Made by a program: the position numbers and the translations under genes. Shown here piece by piece: positions 11,482 through 22,312 of a stretch of DNA of 64,000 bases (the stretch's first letter is position 1; every line of letters starts with the position of its first letter). The stretch covers positions 6,448,001-6,512,000 of the forward strand of contig PYIU01000003.1 in the NCBI GenBank assembly GCA_003415625.1, read 5' to 3'. The notes beneath the pieces were generated by a model, which saw nothing but the letters and a program-made list of their open reading frames with translations, was not told the origin of the DNA and did no database searches. The DNA comes from Aquanectria penicillioides. Lineage: Eukaryota; Ascomycota; Sordariomycetes; Hypocreales; Nectriaceae.

Positions 11482-14400
11482 ACGAGTGTTTTATGAGAAG
11501 CAAGGTCCTTGGTTGGGATATCAGGATTGATTAGAGGATGAGACGAGAGAAACGATGATTGCGACTTCGTTCCGTCAAATCGATCAGAGGAAGTTGTTTG
11601 AAGCTTCCCGCTAAGCGTGGGGCGATTGTAGGTGGGATTTGGGGATTGAGCTGATGCTGAGACAGGAGCGCACACGACTGGTGGACTATAGAGAAGCCGG
11701 GGCGAGCGGGAAGAAGAAAAAGAAGACGTCGAGTGTCTATTCAGAGCGTCTGCGTCTGCGCGCGAAACAGAGAGATGGAGAGAGCGTAGAAAGTTGGATC
11801 GAGGGTCGTTGATGAGTAGCGAGAAGGAACTGAGGATGGAAAGGGATGCGATTGAGGAGGGCAGTGGAGAAGCATAAACGTGTAAACCCCAGCGCGAAGC
11901 CTGTGCTGACCAGTGGCGCGTCCCTCTCTCTCTCCACATGCAAAAGGGAAGAATGAAAAAAGGAACGACGGAAGGATTTGTTGTGCAGCGTCTAAGTTTT
12001 TTTTTTGCTTTGCCTTTTCACCTCTCCGTCGTGATTCGGGGGGACAGCTGGCTAGTGAATCACGCTACCACAGTCGCCCGAGGCACTCGCTTGCACTTGT
12101 ATGTTTCGAGGCGTCACTCTTGTTATGCCAGAGGGCCCCTGTATCGGACAAGCTCGCCCCAGAATGGCCGCACTATGCCGCAAAGCACTGTATTTGCTGC
12201 TGGGTGCTGGGGGAAGGGACCCTCGTCTCCCGCGGAGGCCGGGGGCACGTTGATGGTAGAAGCGAAAAATTACTTGATGGCTCTCGGCCGGGATCTGGCG
12301 GTTCGTGCTGTGCGAGGCCTGGAACAACGTTGGTTATTGTGGGTGGGCGGTGCTAAAAGTGTTCCCGCACGTTTCAGTCTGTGCCTGGAGCTGGACCTGC
12401 GCCGGTGCTGCGGGTACCCTTAAGCTTGAAGCGTCCAGGGGCTTTGCGTGTCCTATTGGCCAGCGGGGGCGAGATGGAAGCCCAAATCTGGCAGCCGGGG
12501 CGTGAGCTGACGCACAGGAAGGTAGCGCGGGCGATGGGGCACTGTTGGTGGATTGTGGAATGTGGAATGGAACAAATTCTGACTGCACACTGCAATGGCT
12601 AAATTGAGGTTGGAGATTTTAGAGAGAACGAGAGAGCGAGAGAACGAGAGCCTAGGAGAGAGGGGTGGGAATTGACCAGTCTTAAACCAACCATCCATCA
12701 CGAGATAGAGCAAGGCTCAGAGCCAGAGAGGGAAGAGGGGGAAATGGAGCGATAACACAATTAGCTGCTCCGTACCACACACAGCCTGGACTGGCCTGGC
12801 CTAGGCCTGGCATGCCTTGTCATGTACGTTTTTGTTGTAGGTCTGGTAGGTCTGGTAGGTCTGGTAGCTTAGGTTGGAATATAGGCAGGTAAATCATTGT
12901 GCATTCTGCATCCTTTAGCGGGCGTCCAAATTCATCCATCCAATCGCTTCGTCTCAATCCATGAATCGCCGCAAAAATACCTTCCGCCTTCAACTCGTCT
13001 TACTGACGACGTGCCGACATACCCTCTGGCCTCTCCCGCCACAGCGACTTGTCCTCCATGAATCTTTATTATTATTTTTTCTAGTACCGTTCCAATGCAG
13101 TTCGCATTATGTATTACGGTCTACCTCTGTACCAGCTAGCACCGACATAAACTCTAGACTTACTCCCTCCACCATCCACGTTGCGTTTCTCTCTCAGCCT
13201 CCCCCTCTATCTCAACTCCCTCGACACAACGACATGGAAAACTCCCAAGCTCCATGTGTCTCTACGTCTACTACGGTCCGTCACCAACCCCATGACTGGC
13301 TGGCTTGCACACTATCGCACCTCGCTCCCATGCACCTGGCCCGTTGCGGGGTCTCCCGTGGTTTATGAGGGTTCCATCCACCGGACTCGCTTCCCGATTT
13401 AGCTACCTCGGTTCGCCTGTCCACTGTTGAGATTCACCTCTCACATGATGATGGGCCGTCCAGGCTCCGTCTGTTGCTGTGCCTCCATGCCCTGTTTGCT
13501 TCTTTCTTTCTTTTTTTTCCCTCTCTCTTTAGTTGCCCTCGCGCCATCCATGATCCATGCCCATGCCCGCATATCTCTCTCTGTCCAGCCACTAGCTCTC
13601 TCTGGAGAAACCACCAAATGGCCCAAGATCGCCGTCCCCCACGCTGTCCCAAGGATGGAAGATCCAAGTCTTGATGGGCCTCCGATCACCTCGACAGTCG
13701 GATTCAATAATTACAGCGGCCATTGGCGCTAGAATAACACCCAAAACTTCTCCCGAGCAGCACTACACAAGTTCTACCACCATGCTCTTTACCCTTTCTG
13801 GGCACTGCGCCGCACCACCTCAACCAACGCAGCATCCCGTTCTGAAGTCCCCCCGGCTCTCAAACCCTCCATCCCGACGCGTCCGCCGCTAATGTGGCAT
13901 GGGCCTGTTTCCGGGTTGGGGACTCAGCCCCCCCAACCCTCGACGAACAGAACGGGGGACCCTATCTGCAACCCTTGGTGAAGATACGGTGCCCTCAGGG
14001 GGCCGAATGGGCACGAGGTTGGTCTGGCCAAGATGGTAGGCGACGAAGCAGATTGCTCTATCTGCAGACGTCGGGTTGTTTCCTGGGCTTGGACACATGG
14101 CGCACCGTGTGTAGACAATATCGTGAGATCGATCGCCCTGGCCTGAACCACTTTGAACCACCTAAGAACAAGCAAGCCCTGGGCTTTTACAGACGCCATA
14201 GTTGCAGCCCAGGAGATCGTCATTTCGGGCCCGAATGCACCTTTTGGGACCAGAATGCCTTCCGGTTTCGACCGCCTTAACAAACCCATTATACACTTCC
14301 ACCCAGGTCCATTTGGCACTACTCCATCCTGTTAGTTGTCACAGCTGTCCTTGACACCATTGGTGTTCCATCTCTCGTACTTACATGGCTCTTGCCATCC

Positions 14401-17400
14401 CAGCGTCGTATCACCCCGTCGATCTCAAGGAGCTTCACTGCCAGAGGGCATGATGAAAACTGTCTACTATTGAAACCGTGCTCATAACCAGTCAAGCTGA
14501 TACCTGAGTTTCCAGACCAGATACTGGTATGAAAAGGTGCGCATTGCATGCTCTTCCATCCTGTACAAATTTTGCATCCCTGGAGAGCCCTCCGGTTGCA
14601 GCCGGGTATTATGTGACGGTGCTACTGTCCTGGCTTCTGAGTAACAATGGCAACTAGCTTTGATGAGTCTGGAAGGGCATGGCTATAGCTGGTGCAATTG
14701 CAATAGGGACGGACGATGCCCGCAGATGGGAGAGCTTCATCAGGCTTGATCAATCGCTCATTGGACCTGACTATTGTGATTTTAACGTTCACCCCGGGTC
14801 AGTAACTACTTCGATGCCATTTACAGTAATGGAATCCGGAATCTGCAAGCTCCGTGAGTCACGAAAACCACGTGAGGTCGGCATGAACTTTGACCACGCC
14901 GTGCCGATGTCCGGCCAGACCTTGATGCTTGTCCTAACGTAAATGAAACCTGCCGTGTCTATCGCACACAAATCCCAAGACGATATTTATCTATATTTCA
15001 GCCCGGAAATTCGCGGCTTAGGGGACAATCTCAGCCTCCCTGTGACATAGTCATATTGTCACCGCCATGCAGAAGTCAAGTGCCATAAAAGCGGAACAGT
15101 GTTGTACGATTGGCTTCAGGCTCATGAGCAAATACCCGTTGGGATTTCTGCTTGGTCACCCTGATGGATTGCTGGAAATCAGCCTGTACTGTCCGATTCA
15201 CATAAAGCATTATGATAGATGCACTTGTTCATAATTTCATTATATAGGCAAAGGATTGAAGAGCATCCTCCACCCAATCTCATTCCTCACTCAATCTGCT
15301 GTCTGTCTTATATTCCAAGGCATTGAGGATTTCTGTGTAGTCCTACAAAGTGGTAGAGCAGCAAGGGTCAATTTCTGTGTTGAAGACTTATACATATTCC
15401 ATGTCTCATTGCCTATTTTCTGTATATGTTCTGACACCATCCAAAAAGGCGCTCAGCCTGGCACGGCCAGGCTGATGCAATTCCTTCTGAGAAGGGCCGG
15501 AAATGAGAGCGCAGATATTTTATAGCCCCAGAAACGTTAGATGTAGTGCTCGAGCACTTGATACCCAGGTTGCCAATTTTGGTATTGTTCATGGCTACCG
15601 CCCTCATAACAGTGGTAAGCCTTCAGGCATGCGGTACCTCGAAAACTCAAATCACCAATATTGGAGTCATCATGCATCATAAGTGTAATAATCGAGGCTC
15701 TATGCCACTTGACTCGATCTGAGCTCAGTACAGGATTCTCCCTTAGCTACCTAGGCCCTAAGGAACTTACTAATTCGAGCACTGAGCTTTTTCAAGTTAG
15801 ATACCTAAGTCGAACAGAAATCTCGCCGACTATTTAATGTTGGTAAAGTCTTCGGTAGCTTGAGGTTGGATGGAGATCAATCCCATACCGCGCCAAGTTC
15901 ATAAACTATGGGGCCCCTACCAGTACGTAACCCGGGCCAAGAGCGCCAATCCAGGGAGGGTAAATTACACAAGAGATAGAGAGGCAAAAGGATGTGTAGG
16001 TTGAGCTTGAACCTATAAGAGTCGGACGAGGTGACCATAGGACAGGTCAAATTAGGCGCTGGTAACACGAGCCTTCGGCTCCCCAACGATCATGTAACAC
16101 CCATTTTGTACCACAGTGCAGGGGAACTATTTCAAATTCCTTGGCTTTTTGAAATACTCAAGATCTGTCGCGCAGAAGTTGTCATGAACCAAGGTTGTCA
16201 TCAGAAGGTCGACTGCACCCACGTATCATGTTATCAGCTTCTTCTTTCAACTCTCATTTCGTTATCTCGCTGTTTTCGCAACAACGTGATACTCGATCTT
16301 TTCGGCTTCAGAATCGGGTTTTAAATTGTACATCAGCTCAGGATCTTTCTATTCCGTCACGGTAGTTGTGTTTACGAGAACGCAAGAGCCATGCGAAATA
16401 TCTATATATTGCCCGCGCAAGCGACATGTGGTCGACATAGGGTCATACCACCCATGCGGTGCCTTTTTTATCTATTTTTTGTCGTTTTTAATCTGTTCCA
16501 AATCAAGTCAATTTGTTTAAAACAAAATCATACGGAGATCATCAACAAGCGTACAGACTTCGGAGCTGGTCTAGACCGACTCGAAGCTCTATTAGCCACC
16601 TGGCAATACATGATCCGGCCCGTTGACTAGGCATGTTTCTGCTACAAGTGCGTTGGTAGTATCCTCCAGCAACTAATATGAGGGCACTCTCATCTAGCAA
16701 GAAATGATGATGAAAAACTCACTACTACTCTGTACTCTACAATATATCCCAGAGGAAGACTTGACAGAGAATTGAAGTGCTAAACAAGGAGGATTCAGAA
16801 GGAGATTCAAGTGTGCTCTATGCGCATTATTGATTATTTGCTGTTCGCAACAGTGATTTTGAATCTACTCTAGGCAGACTAGCATTAGAATAAGACATAT
16901 CCTTCCCAGATATCCGCCACTCAAGGCAACGATTTTGTCGAACATTGAACGAAAAGGTCCATTAACACAAGCATGGGTGATCCGTGGGCAAATATAATGA
17001 TTGCGTTGTCAGTTTCTACGTCGCTCGTCTGAGAGTGCTACAAAAGGCTGTAGGCCGTTTTGATGGACCTCGACATCCATGGTGGCAGCAAAGCCAGGAT
17101 GTCGCGGTGAGTATAGGGTCATCCAGGAATAGGTTCTTCTTCCTTGCACAAAAATTGAAAAATACCACGGAGGAGTTTAGTAAATTTCAGAGTGTAGTCA
17201 AGGGTCATGCTTATTGTCACGTTTTGAGATTGTCCCTTGTAGGAGACGAGATGTCAAAATCCAGTTGAGTCACGCCTGTCAGAAAACGGAGGTGACTAGA
17301 CCAGAAACAAACCATGGAAAGAGAAAAATCTATTCAGGGCGTTGCAGCGTATGATACAAAGACGGCTACCGCTCTCGGACGGAGCTCTCGGTGAGCATCG

Positions 17401-17563
17401 GCAACGAAGAGACGAGCAGATCGTACAAGGGACACCCCCACAAGCTGCTAGGGCAGCCTTTGCCTCGTTCCGGCAGTTCGATGAATTTTCGACATTTGCA
17501 TCGTCGTCTAGTCGGCAAGGGTCGCGTCGAGTCGGATGGTTAAATTGGATTGAGACGAGGTGT
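11482..17563. other. 6-kb gene-free region upstream of the MFS gene and downstream of QCR6
   Basis: No convincing coding sequence was found. Between 11500 and 13900 the DNA is GC-balanced with short repeats: GAGA-rich sequence at 12618-12662 and a 9-bp tandem (gtaggtctg, about 3.5 copies) at 12838-12870. From about 14900 to 17300 it becomes AT-richer with many short dead frames and no homology I can recognise; it could hold a decayed element. The first few hundred bases to the left are the MFS promoter and leader. Confidence 0.5.
12838..12870 (+). repeat. 9-bp tandem repeat (gtaggtctg)
   Basis: The unit gtaggtctg is repeated about three and a half times without mismatch. It lies in the gene-free block far upstream of the MFS gene. 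No function is apparent. Confidence 0.85.
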
Positions 17564-18363
17564 TTACTTAAGCTTGGCCCACAGCTTGGGGGCAGCGCAG
17601 GCGGTAGCGCAGTGGGCGAGGTGGAAGACTATTCAGAGGTCAGTACGGCGTTCAGGTTGCCATTGAGAGAAATGATTGCGCTATCGCAACCGTTGTAGCC
17701 CGGACGGCGATGCATTCGGATCGGGTAAGACGTACACTCCTCAACGCAGTCCTCCTGGGCACCTCCCTCGCTCTCCTGCTGCTGGACACGCTCGACACAC
17801 TCGTCGAAGTGGTGCTTGGCAGGAGCGCACTGAGAAGAGTTTCGGCACTCTGTTTTGCTTCTCGTTAGCATTGGCTCGGCCAATTGGCCTCCTCAAACGC
17901 CTTATCCTGACGGCTCGGAGCGATTGAGGGCTAAATCACTCGTTGCGGTCCAGATGCAGATTTCGAGTCGGCTGCGATGTCAAAGGGTAGAACGGACCTT
18001 CTTCGAGAACGTCCTTGGGGTCAACAAGCTCCTCCTCCTCCTCCTCCTCCTCCTCCTCCTCCTCATCCTCCTCATCCTCAGCCTCGGCAGACTCATCGTC
18101 GTCCTTGGTCTCGGTCTCGGTCTCCTCCTATCGTGTTTGTCAGTACGGCTTGATGGCGATATCAATTGCGTGATGGGCGATGGGGCTGCGATGGTCGGCG
18201 CGCCTCAATGGTTCTCGTCATCGAGGAGGGGGAGAAATCTGCTCGCCCAAGAAAACAACACGGAATCTCGTACCTTGGGCTCCTCAGCAGGAGCCTCGGC
18301 CTCGACAACGCTCCATGGCGCCACGGCCTCGATCACGTCCGTAAAGGTGTCCCAGATACCCAT
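17564..18363 (-). CDS. QCR6: cytochrome bc1 complex subunit 6 (hinge protein, QCR6)
   Basis: This is the acidic hinge subunit of respiratory complex III in the mitochondrial intermembrane space, which helps cytochrome c dock to cytochrome c1. Four exons give 132 residues: start MGIWDTFTDVIEAVAPW, a poly-Glu/Asp block (residues about 40-65), then the Cys-rich hairpin with DPKDVLEEECRNS, HHFDECVERV, EDCVEEFFHLAHC and the C-terminus CAAPKLWAKLK. The helical hairpin Cys residues form the disulphides known in the family. Introns on the minus strand are 18128-18273 (146 bp), 17850-17997 (148 bp) and 17629-17735 (107 bp), long for this window. The last exon is only 65 bp and is easily missed, because the unspliced frame runs into a false C-terminus. 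A CCAAT box lies about 130 bp upstream. Confidence 0.92.
18029..18080 (-). repeat. GAG trinucleotide tract encoding the poly-Glu stretch of QCR6
   Basis: On the plus strand this is an uninterrupted CTC/CTT-type triplet array followed by two CAT interruptions. On the coding strand it gives a run of glutamates with a few aspartates. Acidic runs are typical of hinge proteins, but a perfect trinucleotide array is prone to length change between strains. Confidence 0.85.
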
Positions 18364-19004
18364 TGCGACAGGCGGAAGAATTCACAATGGCGAGTGTGGT
18401 GGTTTCGATTGAGGTATCGTTCCTGATCGTAAGAGGTCGGAAGCTCTCGGCCAAAAGCACGAAATGAAAACTGATCCGGAATTGAGGCATTTTGATTGGT
18501 CCTGGCAAGCCGGCGACGGTCACGAATTCCCGCACGTGATTAAATGATCCGTGCGCTTCCAGTCTTCCGGATGTACTTAGTCAGCTGCTCAGAACAGAAG
18601 CAAGCTGGAGCCGGACTTCAGCCGCATGCTACATGAAAGTCTCATGCACTTTGCACATGTACGATCATCAATGATACATGGTTGTTTTACTCGTGCACTG
18701 GCAAAGAAAGAAGGTCTTTGTTCTAGTCTCATATTTGTGTCATGAAGCCGTTTTGTGAGCGCCTAATGCCAGCCAACCGCCAATTTATGAATCAAGCTCT
18801 AGAAGATAAGAAGAAAAAAAAATGATCGTTCGTTACAGTACATGAAGAAAGACCGAGGAAGCCCCTGTTTGGAGCATGGGAATAGGGGGTAGAGGGGTTT
18901 CATTGCGATGAAGATTTGCCACACAAAAGATTAGGACATATGGGGGGCCACGACCTCGGTTACATGTAAACCCTCTTGTCTCATGATCCGCACATGGGGC
19001 AGCG
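18364..19004. other. intergenic region between the WBP2-like gene and QCR6
   Basis: This 640-bp interval holds the QCR6 promoter on its left and the 3' UTR of the WBP2-like gene on its right. An A9 run is present near 18810. No other coding feature was seen. Confidence 0.6.
18495..18499 (-). promoter_or_regulatory. CCAAT box upstream of QCR6
   Basis: The minus strand reads GGACCAATCAAAATG, so a CCAAT pentamer faces QCR6 about 132 bp before its ATG. In fungi the HAP/CBC complex binds CCAAT and activates respiratory-chain genes, which suits this gene. Assignment rests on motif and position only. Confidence 0.45.
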
Positions 19005-19852
19005 TTAATCAACACGATCATCGACCCCTCTATCGATTTCTCCTCGTATGTGATCTTCGAGCCGGATGCTCAACTGTTGGGCTTGGGCTTCATCATAACC
19101 TGGCGGAGGCTCGTCGGGAGCTCTGCGGCTATTGGTACTATCAGATCGATCATGCCGGATGACCGACAGGGAACCCTCTGGTGGAGTTGGTTGGCTGGCT
19201 TCAGCTTCATATGCGGGCAACGGCTCGTCAGGGACATCAACGCCGGGGCCCATTTCCCGACGCATCTCTTGATACTGGAATAGGCGTTCTCGTAATCGAA
19301 TGTAGGCTTCGTTGAAATCCATCATTCCGCCGTCTGAAAAGGTGAACTTGACCTCGATTCGAGGAATATCTGGAGGAATCCCGCCTCCAGACACGGGGAT
19401 ACAATCCGACTTCCAGACCCATCCCCACCACATAGATGACGAGGTACTGGAGTCTTGGAACTTTAGGATCGGTGCGCTAAATGATTCGAATTTGGGTTCT
19501 TGGGTAGGTTTCGCGGGTAGGTAGACAATCTGGCAAAGGTTAGCTCACCAATTGGACGTCGATGGGGCAAGCAAGGAGACACCCCGAGGGGAGTGCAGTC
19601 ACGTACTCTTTTGTTTGTTAGGAATAGGGTGCCCTTGTCGCTTTTGCGTTGGAACGAGGTACATCGTGCCCTCAGTTCCTGGGGCACCGAGAGGTCGCAT
19701 GAAATACGGGAGTCTAGCTTCTGGAGGATGCGCTCGTTACCGAGCTTGACGAAGCCGCCCTGGTTGAGCATAACCCAGCTATCGACATTGTCAGGGTCGA
19801 GGGGCCGCGAAGGAGGACGGCTCGTGATGAGATAGTCGTGAGGGTTGTCCAT
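19005..19852 (-). CDS. WBP2-like protein (GRAM-type domain, PPxY motif)
   Basis: The protein matches the fungal UPF0664/WBP2 group, whose animal members are adaptors that bind WW-domain proteins. Two exons (19852-19607 and 19529-19005, intron 77 bp) give 256 residues. The N-terminal half has the GRAM-like pattern SWVMLNQGGFVKL, KGTLFLTNKR, then IVYLPAKP, which joins cleanly across the intron. A WWGWVWK turn follows, and the C-terminus is acidic and proline-rich, with PPPGY (a PPxY WW-binding motif) and a weaker LPAY. Yeast-type WW partners include Rsp5-like ubiquitin ligases, so a trafficking or ubiquitin adaptor role is possible but inferred. The start at 19852 (MDNPHDYL) is the first ATG of an intact frame. 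Confidence 0.8.
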
Positions 19853-20529
19853 GGTAGGGCGGGGTCCATGACTCCATGGGCCGGGGATGGCGGGGCAGTC
19901 GACGGACGGGCAGGACGGAAGAAAGACGGAGGAGGAACGGAGGTGACGGGGGGTGTCGGACGGAGGGGGTTCGGACTGAGGAGGGGGGCGGGAAGATAAG
20001 GGCGCGAAGGAGCGGGCGAAAGACGGGGGACGGATACGGGAGCGAAGGACGGAGAGGCCGGGGGACGAGGGAGCGGAGGCGTATGGAGGGGCGGAAACGA
20101 GGAGAGGGGAGGCTCATGAAAGGGAGAGAAGAGGTTCGAGACTCGCGAAGGAGGCTTACTTTATTGACATTGTCGCAGACAGGGTTCTGGAGACCCTAGC
20201 TCAAGGAGGATGGCTCCAGGCTCCGTACCGGCAGGACGTGCAGTGCAGGTAGCTTTAGTAGCTCCGAGATCTTGGACCCTGTGGCCCTGTGGTCCTGTGG
20301 TCCTGTGGTCCCGTGGTGGGGTGGGTCGGGTTGGACTTTGGGCTTGGTGTCAAGGCTGGCGGCTTGCAAGGCAGCTCGACGACAAGAACCAGGAGCAGGT
20401 GGCTAGTGGCTGGAGGGCTGGAAGCGATGCCGTAACGGGGTGGGGGAGGCAAAGCGATTGCGTTCTGGCGGGCGGACAACGTGGGAACGGGGAACGGGAA
20501 ACGGGAAACGGGGCGCGAGGCGAGAGGAT

Positions 20530-20860
20530 GCGCACGCACGCAGACCAGACCAGACGAGACCAGACGAGACCAGACGATACCAGACGAGACGAGACGAGAC
20601 GAGACGAGCGAGGGGGCAGGCGGCGAGCGAGCGAGCGAGCAACAGAATGCGGAGCGGATGACGGGCGGGCGGGCGATGGATGGTGTGATGTCGCAGTGAC
20701 AGCGAGCGACGAGCGAGCGAGCGAGCAGCGCAAGCAAGCAAGCAAGCAAGCAGCAAGCAGAAGCGGGCGGGTGGGTGAGCGGGTGAGCGAGGAGCAATCA
20801 AGCAATCAAGCAAAGCAAGCAAGCAGGCCGGCAAGCAAGCAAGCCAGGCTGGCGCCAGTA
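20530..20860 (+). repeat. cluster of GACGA/ACCAG and GCAA/GCGA microsatellites
   Basis: Interspersed pentamers (gacga, accag) run from about 20536 to 20612, followed by tetramer arrays (gcga, then gcaa repeated six to eight times) to about 20845. Long frames across this stretch are artefacts of the repeats: they translate to Arg/Asp/Thr- or Lys/Gln/Ala-rich peptides. Confidence 0.85.
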
Positions 20861-21129
20861 GTCGAAGTAGCCGTAGTAGCAGTCGCAGTAGCAGCGGCTC
20901 TGTAGCGCGAGTCGCGGGCAGGCGGCGGGAAGGCTGGGAAAGGCTGTAGGATGAGAAGCAACCGCAGCTGCAACAGCAGTTGGCCGTCTGGGTCCGTCTG
21001 GATCCTTGGGTCCGGGTCTTGGGGCCTTGGGATCCTGGGTCCTTGGTATGGAAACGGGTACAGGCTGGATGGGTTTGGTAGACTTTTTTTTTTTTTGACG
21101 GGTGACGGTATTAACGGCTGACGGCGCCG

Positions 21130-21205
21130 ATAGACGAGGGGTCCGAGGGGGTTAGAGGGGTCGAGGGGTCGAGGGGTTGAGGGGTTGAGGGGTTGAGGGG
21201 CTGAG
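21130..21205 (+). repeat. GGGGTCGA/GGGGTTGA tandem array
   Basis: An 8-bp unit, first ggggtcga and then ggggttga, is repeated about seven times. It is G-rich on the plus strand, with regularly spaced G4 runs, so a G-quadruplex is conceivable. Confidence 0.8.
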
Positions 21206-22229
21206 AGGAGTGGTGGTGGGATGGTCTGGTATGGAATAAGTTGGGAAGTGAGAGAGAGAGAAGCGCGGTACGATGCAGTGCTGCCGGAGGTTTGGCTTTG
21301 GGCTTTTGGGAGAGTGGGTTCTGTGTTCCGGTGCGTCGTCGTGTTGCGTTGCCTTGCCTTGCGTGCGTTGCCTTGCGTAGGCCTACCTCGACCTTTTCCT
21401 CCATCCTATGCCTCCACCACCTACGCCCACGCCTGCGTCTACACCACCTACCACCAGTTTACTCGTTAGTTACGACTCACGCGGGCCTGTGTTGTATGTT
21501 GAGCCAAGCAGAACTGCTCGGGGCTACCTGTTAAATAATTCTTGTCTGTCGCATCTCGGTCATCAGCTTGTGAGCTCGGGGCTCCTTCCATGCGGGAACA
21601 GTCTGGAGGCCCGACGAGCCCAATCCCATGGTGTGAGCTGTTGGATACCTACTGTGTACAGGAGCACCCACGCTGCCTCAACTCTGAGTCTCTGACTGAC
21701 ACAGCCTGGGAAGGGTCCAGTCCTTCGGATGCCCATGCCCAATCAAGAGCCCGGGCCAGTCGCCAAGGGCCCCAGGACCGTGGATCTGTGAACCTGAACC
21801 TGGTTTGACGGGTGGCCCAACGGGGCTCGGGGCTTTCCCGCCTCCAACGGCGGCACGATGCGGTACAGTGCTGTCCGATGCGGTACACACAGCCGCACCG
21901 TACTCCGGCCTGTGCTCGCGACATATGATATGGCCTGGATCCTCCGAGAAGCCTCCAGACTCTTGCCTCTGGCCACAATTGTCAGGTTCTGCCCATTATG
22001 GACACCAATCGACCAATCCAGAGCCCCTCCGGCGCCGTGGCCTGCGTCTTCACGCCGAGCACCACGTGCCGTTGGGCCCAGCCAACGTGCCGTTGCGTAG
22101 TGGCCAAGAGATCATATTGTTCTCTGGCAATGTCATGAGGCGTCTCGCCTACCCGAAGAAGCAGCAGGATGGGATCCAAGAAGGTGAAAACAGCTAACTC
22201 GGGAGCAAACGTGTCACTCACCACGGCGA

Positions 22230-22312
22230 CTGCCTCATCCATATCCACATCCCCATCCACATCCACACGCACACACACGCCCACACTCGCACACACTCGC
22301 ACACACACGCTC
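22230..22312 (+). repeat. CA-rich imperfect microsatellite
   Basis: The sequence moves from ccatccacatcc units to cacacg/cacactcg units. It is not coding. Confidence 0.8.

Noticed and set aside
15330..15375. A-box-like sequence (gtggtagagcag)
   Set aside because: No B-box at a suitable distance and no cloverleaf.
20210..20905. Open frame of 231 codons in the repeat-rich desert
   Set aside because: It is produced by GACGA/GCAA repeats (Arg/Asp/Thr then Lys/Gln/Ala runs) and has no protein-like core.
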